A DNA stretch of 64,000 bases from Saccharopolyspora phatthalungensis (GCF_014203395.1 NZ_JACHIW010000002.1:930001-994000); one strand, 5' to 3'. Numbered from the stretch's first letter, positions 38,683 through 50,676 are shown. Numbers and translations are program-made. Notes: a model not told the origin generated them from the sequence alone.

Positions 38683-40455
38683 ATGCCTGAAGGCAGGCGA
38701 ACCACCAGCACCGCCGCCGTGCTGTGGCGTTGCGCCCACTACCTGCGGCCCAATCGAGTCCGCATGATCGCGGCGGGACTGGCGGCGGCGAGTGCCACAG
38801 CGGCGGGCCTCACGCTGCCGCTGCTGCTGCGGCAGGCCATCGACGGTCCGCTCGCCGACGGCGACTGGTCCGGTCTTGTCTGGGTGGTCGCGGCGATGGC
38901 GGTCGTCGGTGTCGGCGAGGGCCTGCTCGTGGCCGCGCGCAGGCGGCTGGTCGTGCGCCCGGCGACCGAGCTGGAAACCGGGATGCGTGCGGATCTGCTA
39001 CGCCATCTGCACCGGCTTCCGATGTCCTTCCACGAGCGCCACAGCGGCGGACAACTGATCTCTCGTGCGGTCGGTGACATCGCCGAAATCGGCCGCTTTG
39101 CCGCGTTTTCGGCGATCTACCTGGTGGTCAACGTGTTCGCCCTGGTCGTCGGTGTGGTGCTGCTGGTCGTGCTGTCGCCGCGGCTGGCGCTGGTCGTGCT
39201 GATCGCCTTCGGCCCGATGGTCGTGGTGACCGTGATCTGCGAATCCCGGCTGCGTGCGGCCGCCGGCTCCGCGCAGTACCTCGACGGCGAGGTGGCCACC
39301 GCGGTCGAGGAGTCGGTGCTGGGAGCGCGGCTGATCAGGGCGTTCGGCCGGGGCCCGGCGATGGCAGCCAGGTTCGACGCGCTGGCGCGTGCGCTGCGGG
39401 GCGCAGAGGTTCGCAAGCTCGACCAGATGGCGCTGCTGTGGGCTGTCATCGTTGCGCTGCCCGAACTCGCCGTCGCCGGTCTGCTGGCTGTCGGGGCGCA
39501 CGGCGTGGTCAGTGGAACCCTGAGCATGGGCACCCTGGTCGCCGCGATCACGGCCACCACCTACCTGCGCTGGCCCGCCGATACCCTCGGTTGGCTCATC
39601 GCCGACGCCAACACCGCAGCGGCGGCAGGCGACCGGTACTGGAAGATCCGCGATGTCCGGAATTCGATTCCCGCGCCGGATCCCGGGGCTGCGCTGCCGG
39701 GTCCGCCACGGGGCGAGTTGCGCTTCACCGCCGTGCGCTACCGGCCGGAGGGACAGGACGCGGAGGTGTTGTGCGGGGTAGACCTGCACCTGCGTCCCGG
39801 CGAGACGGTGGCGTTGACCGGCCCGACCGGCTCCGGCAAGTCGACGCTGACCGCGCTGGCCTCGCGGCTGGCCGACCCCACCGCGGGGCGGGTGACTCTC
39901 GACGGGGTCGACCTGCGCGCACTCGACGAGGACACGCTGCGGTCAACGGTGATCCACGTCTTCGACGAGCCGCTGTTGTTCGATGCCTCGGTGCGGGACA
40001 ACGTGGGCCTGGGCGCCCGCCAGCCGCTCGGCGATGACCAGGTGTGGGCCGCGCTGCGGGTGGTCCGCGCCGATGACTTCGTCCGCGATCTGCCCGGAGG
40101 ACTCGATGCTCCCCTCGGCGAGCAGGGCGGCAATTTGTCCGGCGGCCAGCGGCAGCGACTCGCCATGGCCCGTGCGCTGCTGGCCGACCCGGTAGTGCTC
40201 GTCCTCGACATGCCGCTCTCCGCGCTGGACGCAACCACGGCGCACGAAGTGGCGAGCGCGTGGGACGCGGCCACCGCAGGCGTGACCACTCTCGTCGTGA
40301 CCGACAGGCCGGGTTCGGCCATGCGCGCCGACCGGGTGGCGCTCCTGGACGGCGGCCGGATCGTGGCCTGCGCCCCGCACGAGGAACTGCTGAGCACCCA
40401 GCCGCTTTACCGGAAGCTGTTCGCCGAGACGAGCACGCCGGGGGTGGTCGCTTGA
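38683..40455 (+). CDS. ABC exporter half-transporter with degenerate ATPase site (Neo9/10-like)
   Basis: 590 residues: six transmembrane segments in the first about 320 residues, then an ATPase domain. Walker A GPTGSGKST and signature LSGGQ are canonical. Walker B reads LVLDMPLSALD (Met where the catalytic Glu belongs), the Q-loop reads VFDEPLLF (Asp in place of Gln) and the switch reads VTDRPGS (Asp in place of His). It can therefore bind ATP but probably not hydrolyse it alone; heterodimeric exporters often have one such half. ATG at 38683, with GGGAG upstream, directly beyond the insertion sequence. Translation was formerly coupled to the glycosyltransferase through an ATGCCTGA overlap. 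Likely exports the aminoglycoside or an intermediate. Confidence 0.88.
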   Translation: MPEGRRTTSTAAVLWRCAHYLRPNRVRMIAAGLAAASATAAGLTLPLLLRQAIDGPLADGDWSGLVWVVAAMAVVGVGEGLLVAARRRLVVRPATELETGMRADLLRHLHRLPMSFHERHSGGQLISRAVGDIAEIGRFAAFSAIYLVVNVFALVVGVVLLVVLSPRLALVVLIAFGPMVVVTVICESRLRAAAGSAQYLDGEVATAVEESVLGARLIRAFGRGPAMAARFDALARALRGAEVRKLDQMALLWAVIVALPELAVAGLLAVGAHGVVSGTLSMGTLVAAITATTYLRWPADTLGWLIADANTAAAAGDRYWKIRDVRNSIPAPDPGAALPGPPRGELRFTAVRYRPEGQDAEVLCGVDLHLRPGETVALTGPTGSGKSTLTALASRLADPTAGRVTLDGVDLRALDEDTLRSTVIHVFDEPLLFDASVRDNVGLGARQPLGDDQVWAALRVVRADDFVRDLPGGLDAPLGEQGGNLSGGQRQRLAMARALLADPVVLVLDMPLSALDATTAHEVASAWDAATAGVTTLVVTDRPGSAMRADRVALLDGGRIVACAPHEELLSTQPLYRKLFAETSTPGVVA

Positions 40456-42272
40456 GCACCCCCGAGCGCGGCTCACGGGATCTGCTCGTCCGCTTGGTCC
40501 GGCCCTACCGGGGCCGCGTCGCGGCGGCTATGACGCTGGCCCTGGTGGAGAACGCCCTGGGCGTTATCACTCCCCTGCTCATCGCCGCCGGCATCGACAT
40601 CGGCCTGCCGGCGGCACACGCCGGTGACTGGGCACCCCTGGCATGGATCATCGCCGGCTACGCGGGCGCAGGCGTGCTGAGCGCGCTTACCAAGCACGCG
40701 TTCCTGCGCTACTCCGGCCGCATCGCCCAGAGGATGCTGCTGGACCTGCGGCGCCTGTTGTTCGGCCGGATCCTGGGCTCTTCGCAATCCTTCCACGAGT
40801 CCTACGGCTCCGGGCCGCTGGTCTCGCGCATGACCAACGACATCGAAGCGCTCAACGACCTGCTGGAAATGGGACTGGACGGGTTGTTCTCCGCGCTGCT
40901 CTCGACCGTGGCGTGCGTGGCGGCCATGTTGTGGCTCGATCTGCCGCTCGGCCTGGTCGTGCTGGCCTGCCTCGCGCCGATGTGGCCGCTGGTGCGCTGG
41001 TTCTTGCGCTGGTCGCGGCACAACTACCGGCGGGTGCGTGCGGTCAAGTCCACCCTTACCGGCGAGCTGATGTCCACCTTGGACAACATGCGGGCCGTCA
41101 AGTCGTTCCGCGTGCAGGACCGCAGCGAGTCCGCGGTCGCGGCGGCGGACCGGGAGTATCTGTCGGCCAAGTCGGCGACGGGATCGGTCAACGGGCGCTT
41201 CACCGGAAGCGTCGTCCTGCTCGGCAACCTGACGCTGGTGCTGGTAATCGGGATCGGCGCTGCCCGCATCGCCGCCGGCATGCTGCCGCTGGGCGAACTC
41301 GCGGCGTTTCTGCTGTACGTGCAGCGTCTTTTCGACCCCATCGATGAACTGGCGTCCTTCGCCAACGCTTACTCGTCTGCCTCGACAGCGCTGGAGAAAG
41401 TCGCGGAACTCCTACGCTCTCCGGTCAGCCTGCCCGCCACCGACCGTCCGGTACCGTTGCCCACTGTCGCCGGCAAGACGATGCGGTTGAATTCGGTGCG
41501 GTTCCGCTACCGGCGCGAGGGCCCTTGGGTGCTCGACGGCTTGACTCTCGACCTGGCTCCCGGCCACAGCGTCGCCCTCGTCGGCCCCACCGGGGCGGGA
41601 AAGTCCACCATCGCCAAGCTGCTGGCCCGGTTCTACGACCCCGACGAAGGTGCGGTGACGATGGACGGAATCGACCTGCGCTCGGTCGCGGACCCGGAGC
41701 TGCGCCGCGCGGTAGTGCTCGTTCCGCAGGAGCCCTTCCTGTTCTCCGGCACCGTCGCGGACAACATTGGTTTCGGCGATCCCGCCGCGGATCGGGACGC
41801 CATCATCAGGGCGGCGCGCACGGTGGGCGCGCACGAATTCATCGCCGCTCTGCCCGAGGGATACGACACCGACCTGCATCGGCGGGGAGCGCGATTGTCG
41901 GCGGGGCAACGCCAACTCGTCTCACTGGCCCGCGTGGTGCTTGCCGACCCCCCGGTCCTGATTCTGGACGAGGCCACCGCCGCGCTCGACGCCGCCGCCG
42001 AGCGCACCGTTCGCGCCGCCACGGCGACGGTCCTGAGTGGACGGACCGCGCTTGTCATAGCGCACCGGCTGTCCACCGTCGCGGAGACGGACCGGGTCGT
42101 GGTGCTGGACGGTGGCCGGGTCGTGGAGGACGGCCCACCCGCGCAACTGGCCGCCGAAGACGGCCGTTTCGCCATGCTGCTGCGGTCCGCCTCAACCGGG
42201 GCGGCGGACGCGACCCCCTTGATCGCGCCGAGGAACGAGCCCGTGCGAACCGAACAGGAGACGGCACCATGA
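40452..42272 (+). CDS. ABC exporter half-transporter, partner with intact catalytic residues
   Basis: 606 residues, membrane domain then ATPase. Walker A GPTGAGKST, Q-loop VPQEPFLFSGT, Walker B LILDEATAALD and His switch IAHRLST are all canonical, but the signature reads LSAGQ in place of LSGGQ. Combined with its neighbour this gives one competent composite site (this half's Walker motifs with the partner's LSGGQ) and one crippled site. TTG start overlaps the previous stop (TTGA); stop overlaps the next ATG (ATGA). Membrane exporter, probably for drug export and self-protection. Confidence 0.88.
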   Translation: MSTPERGSRDLLVRLVRPYRGRVAAAMTLALVENALGVITPLLIAAGIDIGLPAAHAGDWAPLAWIIAGYAGAGVLSALTKHAFLRYSGRIAQRMLLDLRRLLFGRILGSSQSFHESYGSGPLVSRMTNDIEALNDLLEMGLDGLFSALLSTVACVAAMLWLDLPLGLVVLACLAPMWPLVRWFLRWSRHNYRRVRAVKSTLTGELMSTLDNMRAVKSFRVQDRSESAVAAADREYLSAKSATGSVNGRFTGSVVLLGNLTLVLVIGIGAARIAAGMLPLGELAAFLLYVQRLFDPIDELASFANAYSSASTALEKVAELLRSPVSLPATDRPVPLPTVAGKTMRLNSVRFRYRREGPWVLDGLTLDLAPGHSVALVGPTGAGKSTIAKLLARFYDPDEGAVTMDGIDLRSVADPELRRAVVLVPQEPFLFSGTVADNIGFGDPAADRDAIIRAARTVGAHEFIAALPEGYDTDLHRRGARLSAGQRQLVSLARVVLADPPVLILDEATAALDAAAERTVRAATATVLSGRTALVIAHRLSTVAETDRVVVLDGGRVVEDGPPAQLAAEDGRFAMLLRSASTGAADATPLIAPRNEPVRTEQETAP

Positions 42273-43885
42273 GCAGGCTCCGGGCGGCGCTGCCTCGCGA
42301 CAACTCCCACGCCTGGCATCCGCAGGCGCTGGGCTCCGCCCATCGCGACGGTTTGGCCGGCGAGGACACCCGCAGGGTGTACGACGCGTGCGTGATCGGC
42401 AGCGGCGCGGGCGGTTCGGTCGCAGCCGACCATCTGGTGCGTGCCGGTCTGGACGTGCTGCTGATCGAGGAGGGCTTCCGGCTCGCGCCCGGTATCACCA
42501 ACGGGCAACTGGACAAGCTGTGCCGGCGGGCGGAGATCCCGGGCGACGACGGCGACTGGATCGAGCGCGGTTGGCCGTGGACGACCAGCAACCTGGGTGG
42601 CGGCACCGTCTTCTACGGCGGCGCCTCCTTCCGCTACCACGACTTCGACTTCGACCCGTCCGACCTGATCCGGGTGCGCGGCCTGGACGTGCGCTGGCCC
42701 TATACCCTGGCCGATCTCGCCCCGTACTACACCGAGATGGAACAACGGCTCGGCGTCTGCGGCGGAGACAACGGCCCGAGCGGGCACGGACGCGGCCCGG
42801 GGCACCCGCGAAGCGCAGCGGGTCGGCGGCTCTGGGCCGGAGGCGAGACGCTCGGCTACCGCCCGTTCCCGACTCCACTAGCGATCAACCGTGATGCCCG
42901 CCTCGGTCGGCCGGGCTGCTCGGCGGCATCGCTGTGCATCAGCTTTCAGTGCCCCACGGCGGCCAAGAGCGATGTCGTCTCGGTTTTCCTGCGCCCGCTC
43001 GCCGACCATCCCGGGCTGACCCTGCGTACCGGAGTCCGGGCGCTCGCGCTCGACCAGCGGGCTCGCGGACGGGTCGATGAGGTCGTTGTCCTGGACCGGC
43101 TTTCCCGCCAGCTCCACCGGGTCCGAGCTCGCGCGATCGTGCTGGCGTGCAACGCGGTCCAGACCGCGGCGCTGCTGCTGCGCTCACGCACCCGCTACGC
43201 GCCCGGCGGGGTGGGCAACGAGTCGGACATGGTGGGCCGCGGCCTGTGCATGAAACTCAGCGAGTACGTCGTAGGCGAGGTGGACCCGCTCACCGGCAGT
43301 GCGGACGGACGACCGCTGCCCGGCCCGTTCTCCACGGTTTCCTTCACCGACCACTATGTCGACGAGGACTGCCCAACCGGGGTCGGTGGCCTGCTCTACG
43401 AGGCCAAACCCGATGAACCGGACGCAACGGGTGCGGACTCGGTCCTGCGCGTGGAGACCATCCTGGCCGACCACCCCTCCCCCGAGAACCGTGTGACCCT
43501 CGGCGAGCAGGTCGATGAGGACGGCGTTCCCGTCATCCGCATGCACTACCGGCCCGACCCCCGCGACCTCGCCAGGCTGGCGTACATGGTCGACCGTGGC
43601 CGGAGGCTGCTGCACCAGTGCGGCGCGCGAACCGTCCGCACCGAGCCCAGCGACTTCATCGAAGGCAGCACCCACCTGCACGGCACCTGCCGCGCGGGCC
43701 TCGACCCGACCACCTCCGTCACCGATCCCTGGGGCCGCGTTCACAGCACCGACAACGTCTACGTCGCCGACGGCTCGGTCATGCCCTATCCCGGTGGACT
43801 GAGCCCGACGCTGACCATCCAGGCCCACGCACTGCGCACGGCCGAAGCCATCGCACGGCGGACGAAGACCTCGACCGTCGCCTGA
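42269..43885 (+). CDS. GMC-type FAD oxidoreductase; probable paromamine 6'-dehydrogenase (Neo11/NeoQ-like)
   Basis: 538 residues. FAD loop CVIGSGAGGSVAADHLVRAGLDVLLIEEG, then TSNLGGGTVFYGGASFRYHDFDFD, and a C-terminal GMC signature VYVADGSVMPYPGGLSPTLTIQAHALR with His residues expected at the active site (FIEGSTHLHGTCRAGLD). In neomycin-class pathways the enzyme oxidises C6' of paromamine, and later C6''' of the fourth ring, to an aldehyde for transamination. The partner aminotransferase lies at 49429. Overlaps the ABC gene by four bases. Confidence 0.88.
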   Translation: MSRLRAALPRDNSHAWHPQALGSAHRDGLAGEDTRRVYDACVIGSGAGGSVAADHLVRAGLDVLLIEEGFRLAPGITNGQLDKLCRRAEIPGDDGDWIERGWPWTTSNLGGGTVFYGGASFRYHDFDFDPSDLIRVRGLDVRWPYTLADLAPYYTEMEQRLGVCGGDNGPSGHGRGPGHPRSAAGRRLWAGGETLGYRPFPTPLAINRDARLGRPGCSAASLCISFQCPTAAKSDVVSVFLRPLADHPGLTLRTGVRALALDQRARGRVDEVVVLDRLSRQLHRVRARAIVLACNAVQTAALLLRSRTRYAPGGVGNESDMVGRGLCMKLSEYVVGEVDPLTGSADGRPLPGPFSTVSFTDHYVDEDCPTGVGGLLYEAKPDEPDATGADSVLRVETILADHPSPENRVTLGEQVDEDGVPVIRMHYRPDPRDLARLAYMVDRGRRLLHQCGARTVRTEPSDFIEGSTHLHGTCRAGLDPTTSVTDPWGRVHSTDNVYVADGSVMPYPGGLSPTLTIQAHALRTAEAIARRTKTSTVA

Positions 43886-43917
43886 GTTCACATCCGCACC
43901 GCACCCGAGGAGCCACC

Positions 43918-44817
43918 ATGAGCGACACCGTGAACTGGCCGCCGCAAGTCAACCAGGTCCGCAAGTACCGCAACATCGTCCTCGACGGCGCGTGCAACAT
44001 CCGCTGCCAGTACTGCGAGGTCAAGAAGGCCAAGGTCGACCAGGCCGCGACGATCGCCTCGCTGGAGCGCATCTTCGCCCGCTACTCCGCCGATTCGGTG
44101 CTATTCCGGGTCGAATGCGACGGGGAGATCACCCTCTACCCCAAAATCCTCGACCACCTGCAGCGACGCGCCGCTGACGACGGCTACGTCGTGGAGGTCC
44201 TGTCCAACGGCACGAAGCTGCCCAGGTGCCTGCAGGGCAGAAACGACCTGCTGTGGGTGTTCTCCGTTGACGGGCACACGGCGCGGATGAACGCCCAACG
44301 GGGCCTGAAACAGGAGCAGGTCGACCGGATCATGGACGCCGCGGTCGAACTCGACGCCGAGTTGCAGCTGGTCTACCACGACCAAACGATCGACGAGATG
44401 AACGAATTCATCGACTACCTCAACGGCCGCGGCTACGGCGGCCTGCTGCACATCATGCCGCTCCTGGCGTTCAAGGGGCAGCCGCTGACCGTGTACCTCG
44501 ATTACACGAAGCTGCACAAGGCGGCATTTCTGCCTCCCGCCGAGTATTTCCGGCGGTGGCGCTACATCTATGACAACGGAACCAGGGACGCGGTGTGCGA
44601 CCAGATCACCAACGGCTATAACTTCCAGGTGTCCAACGGCGAAATCAACATGGTCAAGTGCGACTGCTACTCGGTTCCCAAGCACCTGTTCCACGGCTTC
44701 GGCGAGGAGCGCGAGTACGACCAGTGGCCGTGCGGCACATGCATCGCCAACCAGGAGTTCAACAACTCCCGTCCGAGGATGCAGGTACCGCAGCACCGGC
44801 TGCTGCCGGTCGTGTGA
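43918..44817 (+). CDS. neoN: Radical SAM enzyme, NeoN (neomycin C epimerase)-like
   Basis: 299 residues, the length I remember for NeoN. The SAM [4Fe-4S] motif is CNIRCQYC (Cys26, 30, 33). Additional cysteines cluster near the C-terminus (Cys217, 248, 250, 272, 275), fit for an auxiliary cluster plus a hydrogen-donating cysteine; NeoN uses a cysteine at about position 249. It has no similarity to BtrN and is too short for AprD4. NeoN inverts C5''' of neomycin C to give neomycin B. The position between the Neo11-like and Neo13-like genes supports the call. ATG at 43918 after CGAGGAG. Confidence 0.8.
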   Translation: MSDTVNWPPQVNQVRKYRNIVLDGACNIRCQYCEVKKAKVDQAATIASLERIFARYSADSVLFRVECDGEITLYPKILDHLQRRAADDGYVVEVLSNGTKLPRCLQGRNDLLWVFSVDGHTARMNAQRGLKQEQVDRIMDAAVELDAELQLVYHDQTIDEMNEFIDYLNGRGYGGLLHIMPLLAFKGQPLTVYLDYTKLHKAAFLPPAEYFRRWRYIYDNGTRDAVCDQITNGYNFQVSNGEINMVKCDCYSVPKHLFHGFGEEREYDQWPCGTCIANQEFNNSRPRMQVPQHRLLPVV

Positions 44818-45446
44818 ACGGGCGGCGATTCGTCCTGGCCCGACACGGCGAGGCCGAACTGAACCTGATCGCCGACGACGCGGAGATGGCGGGCTTCGAC
44901 GCGGACTCGCCGCTGACCGCGCTGGGTGTGCGGCAGGCGGCGCTGCTCGCCGCCGCGTTGCCGACCGTGGTCGAGCGGCCCACGGTGTTCGCCAGTCCTC
45001 AGCTCAGGGCGGCGGCCACCGCCGCCGAGTTGGGGATGGCCCTGCGGGTACGGGTGACGACCGACGCGCGGTTGGCCGAGGTCGGCGCCCCCGCCCGGTT
45101 CGCGACCCCGATGTCGGGGCGGCAGTGGGAGGAGGTGCTGGACGCACGGATGCTGCGTCCCGACGAGGAAGTCGCGCCTGGCGTGGAAAGCCTGGCCGCG
45201 CAACGCCATCGGGTGCGATCTTTCCTGCATGAGCGGTGCTCGGCGGACGGCGAGTACGTCATGGTCTCCCACGCCGAAACGACCCAGGCACTGCTGCTGG
45301 TACTACTCGGGCTGGAGTCCTGCGTGTACTCCGCGTTCCGTTTCAAGGTGAGCCGGACCGGTGTGTTCGTCATCGACGTCCCCCGCGACGGCCCGCCGAC
45401 CCTGGTCACTGCCAACACCAAAGCACATCTGGGCGGCCTGGTGTAA
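44814..45446 (+). CDS. Histidine-phosphatase-family protein; probable 5''-phosphoribostamycin phosphatase (Neo13/BtrP-like)
   Basis: 210 residues of the phosphoglycerate-mutase-like superfamily. The phospho-accepting His is in VLARHGEAELN, supporting Arg at LRAAATA, and the second catalytic His in MVSHAETTQALL. In ribostamycin/neomycin pathways a phosphoribosyl group is first moved from PRPP and then this kind of phosphatase removes the 5-phosphate. GTG start overlaps the previous stop (GTGA). Presence together with the PRPP-motif protein at 47607 argues for a ribosylated product. Confidence 0.82.
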   Translation: MNGRRFVLARHGEAELNLIADDAEMAGFDADSPLTALGVRQAALLAAALPTVVERPTVFASPQLRAAATAAELGMALRVRVTTDARLAEVGAPARFATPMSGRQWEEVLDARMLRPDEEVAPGVESLAAQRHRVRSFLHERCSADGEYVMVSHAETTQALLLVLLGLESCVYSAFRFKVSRTGVFVIDVPRDGPPTLVTANTKAHLGGLV

Positions 45447-45459
45447 CCGCCCGATTAAG

Positions 45460-45550
45460 GAGAGTGTTTCAAAGTGGTTTGCATAGCGGTGCCGGTCGCG
45501 GAACCTCACACGCCGCCTGGACTCCGGGATCCCCGACTTATGTATGCCCA
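45460..45550 (+). repeat. Intergenic repeat element, copy B
   Basis: Homologous to 9290-9402 (read on the minus strand there): AGAGTGTTTCAA, TTTGCATAGCGGTGCCGGTCGCGG, CGCCGCCTGG, then GGGATCCCCGACTTATGTA. It is about 20 bases shorter in the middle than copy A. It lies 13 bases after the phosphatase stop, inside an unusually long (224-base) gap of the operon and in the same orientation as the genes. Confidence 0.65.
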
Positions 45551-45623
45551 ACACGGCGCTGGGGCTGTCCTCGCCAGACGACGTCTGAGAACCCGCAGCG
45601 GTGCAAGCTGAGTCCCACACCGC

Positions 45624-45641
45624 AAGCGGCTTACGCCGCTT
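45624..45641 (+). terminator. Small hairpin in the operon gap
   Basis: AAGCGGC-TTAC-GCCGCTT is a perfect 7-bp stem with a four-base loop, 30 bases before the small gene at 45671 and followed by ATACAACAG. It could attenuate transcription or simply end the repeat-bearing insertion; weak evidence either way. Confidence 0.4.
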
Positions 45642-45670
45642 ATACAACAGACCGAAGGAGAGGAACGATC

Positions 45671-45910
45671 ATGACCGACCTGTTCACCGATCAGCTGGTG
45701 CTCAAGTGCGTCTGCGAGGAAACCGGCGAGGAGCCCGCGGATGTCCTCGCCGACGGTTACGTCGACGTCGACCCGCGCGACTATGTCGGCGTCGTGCACC
45801 GCCTGGAGGCGGTGTTCGACCGGACGCTGGATCTGCTGGACACCAACGAACGCAGGCTCGTCCTGGCCGACCTCCGCCAGCGGGTCCGTGACGCGCACCC
45901 CGATGCCTGA
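45671..45910 (+). CDS. Small acidic protein of the neo14 position, acyl-carrier-like without the serine
   Basis: 79 residues, very acidic. The order of hydrophobic and acidic positions (PADVLADGYVDVDPRDYVGVV, then HRLEAVFD and RRLVLADLRQRV) recalls helices 1-4 of an acyl carrier protein, but where the DSL phosphopantetheine serine would be there is DPRDY. No function is known to me. ATG at 45671 with GAAGGAGAGG upstream; its stop overlaps the ATG of the next glycosyltransferase in the sequence ATGCCTGA. It could be a helper of that enzyme. Genes of similar size occur at this position in neomycin-type clusters as I recall. Confidence 0.7.
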   Translation: MTDLFTDQLVLKCVCEETGEEPADVLADGYVDVDPRDYVGVVHRLEAVFDRTLDLLDTNERRLVLADLRQRVRDAHPDA

Positions 45911-46889
45911 CCGGCCGCGGGTGCTGATCGAGGTCTACGACGACGGGTTCGACACCACCCGATCCTGGGGCGGGGTCGAAACCGCGTTGTGGCACCTCAT
46001 CGCGGGGCTGCGCGGCGCAGGCGTGGAAGTCGACTGCTACCCGGCTCGGGAGGGCGATCCGGAGACCGTCGCCGCGCGGGTGCGCCGCGAGCGGGTGGAC
46101 GCGGTGTTCCCCTTGGTGGAAAGCGAAATCTTCACCGGGTCGGGCGAGCCCGGACTGTCCGCGCGGGTGGTGCGGATCTGGCACGACGTCAGCCGCATCG
46201 CCCCCGACCTGTCCACCCCGCCGCCCTGCCCCGCGCATACGACCGGGGCTGCCGGGCGGTGCATCGCGGCCCGAGCGCGCCCGGACGGCCCGATGACCGA
46301 GGTGTTCCTGAGACCCGCGGCGTGGACCCGCTGCTTCCATCGGGCTCACGTGATCCCGTGGGCCGCCGATCACCTGCCGCGCGTGGACGCGGGCGACCCG
46401 CGCGGCCCGCTGGTGCTGCAACTGGGCAAGATCGACAACGACGCCGCCGAGCGCTGCGTGCGAAAGCTGCTGGCGCACGGCAGGCCGCTGCGGCTGATCT
46501 TCTCCGGCTGGTCGCGCACCGGCCGGGAGGCGCGCGTTCGTTTCGCCCGCTTCGCCTACCACGACCTCGTCGATCTGGTCGACTTCTACGACATTCGCGC
46601 GGATTGGACCAGGGTGTTCGCGGGCGCGAGCGTCCTGGTGCTGCCGTCGCGGTTCCACGAGACCTTCAACTTCTTGGCCGCCGAATCGGTGCAGGTCGGC
46701 GTCCCGGTCGTGGCGCTGGGCGGCGCGGGCGAGCTCGGCCGCTTCGCTTCCTGGCAGGCGCCCGATCTCGACGCGCTCACCGAGCGGTTGCTGGCCGAAC
46801 CGGGTACGCCAAGCCCGCGGCCGCGCGCCGAGGCGGGCTGGGCCGAGATCGCCCGCCGTTACGCCACCGTCATCGCCGAGCTGCCCTGA
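45903..46889 (+). CDS. Glycosyltransferase of the second glucosamine transfer (Neo15/NeoF-like)
   Basis: 328 residues, GT4-like. Nucleotide-sugar side motifs: LVLQLGKIDNDAAERCV, then LIFSGWSRTGREA and the C-terminal VLPSRFHETFNFLAAESVQVGVPVVALGGAGELG. The N-terminus DGFDTTRSWGGVETALWHLIAGL is the acceptor side. In neomycin biosynthesis the corresponding enzyme adds N-acetylglucosamine to the ribose of ribostamycin, making the fourth ring. The ATG overlaps the small upstream gene by eight bases; a deacetylase gene follows nine bases later, as expected for a transfer-deacetylation pair. Confidence 0.82.
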   Translation: MPDRPRVLIEVYDDGFDTTRSWGGVETALWHLIAGLRGAGVEVDCYPAREGDPETVAARVRRERVDAVFPLVESEIFTGSGEPGLSARVVRIWHDVSRIAPDLSTPPPCPAHTTGAAGRCIAARARPDGPMTEVFLRPAAWTRCFHRAHVIPWAADHLPRVDAGDPRGPLVLQLGKIDNDAAERCVRKLLAHGRPLRLIFSGWSRTGREARVRFARFAYHDLVDLVDFYDIRADWTRVFAGASVLVLPSRFHETFNFLAAESVQVGVPVVALGGAGELGRFASWQAPDLDALTERLLAEPGTPSPRPRAEAGWAEIARRYATVIAELP

Positions 46890-46898
46890 GGAGGACCC

Positions 46899-47606
46899 GT
46901 GACATTTCCGTTCGGACCAACGGGGCGGCGTGTCCTGCTGGTCGCGCCGCATCCGGACGACATCGCCTACTCCTGCGGCGGCTTGGTCGAGCGCCATCTG
47001 CGCGACTGCGGCGCGACGCTGGTGACCGTGTTCGGCCGGTCGACGTGGGCGCTGCCCAGGGAGTTGCGCGCCCAGGGGCCGGACGCGGTGTCCAGCGCAC
47101 GCGCCGAAGAGGACCGGCGCTACGGCAGCGACCGGGGAATCCGGACACTGAGCTGGGATCTCCGCGACGCGAGTCTGCGCGGCTACGACGACGACACCGA
47201 GCTCGATGCGGATGCCGCAGCGGATCCGGTCGCCGACGAGGTCGCCGACCGGATCCGCACGCTGGTGCGGCGACTCCGGCCGGAGGTGGTCGTGGCTCCC
47301 GGCGCCGTCGGCAACCACGTCGACCATCGCATCGTCCACGACGCGGTGCGCGAAATAGCCCCCGATGCCGTGTTTTACGAGGACATCCCCTACGCCGCAC
47401 ACCATCCGCTATCCACAGTGGAGGATTCGATGCGAACCCGGGGGCTGCGGCCGGTGTGCACGGTGGAGTTCGGTGAGCTCGCCACGGCGAAGATCGCCGG
47501 GATGTGCTGCTATGGCAGCCAGACCGACCAGGAGAACATCGACGAAATGCTGGCCCACGCGGGCCGGATCTCCCCCACCGGCCTGGGCGAACGCTACTGG
47601 AGCGCG

Positions 47607-47612
<6 letters not shown>
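46899..47612 (+). CDS. PIG-L/LmbE zinc deacetylase (Neo16/BtrD-like)
   Basis: 237 residues. Zinc ligands and base: LLVAPHPDDIAYSCGG and GNHVDHRIVHDAV, diagnostic of the PIG-L/LmbE family. In 2-deoxystreptamine clusters it removes the acetyl group of 2'-N-acetylparomamine and, in neomycin producers, again at the fourth ring. GTG start at 46899 after GAGGAGG. Its stop codon lies in the palindrome TCATGA, which also forms the stop of the convergent gene on the other strand, so the two coding regions overlap tail to tail by six bases. Confidence 0.88.

Positions 47613-50676
<3,064 letters not shown>

Noticed and set aside
43918..44817. Radical SAM protein as BtrN- or AprD4-type enzyme
   Set aside because: No sequence resemblance to BtrN as remembered, an alcohol-type dehydrogenase already fills that step, and the protein is much shorter than AprD4.
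45671..45910. Assignment as a functional acyl carrier protein
   Set aside because: No DSL serine and no acylating partner gene in the aminoglycoside operon; kept as an unknown small protein.
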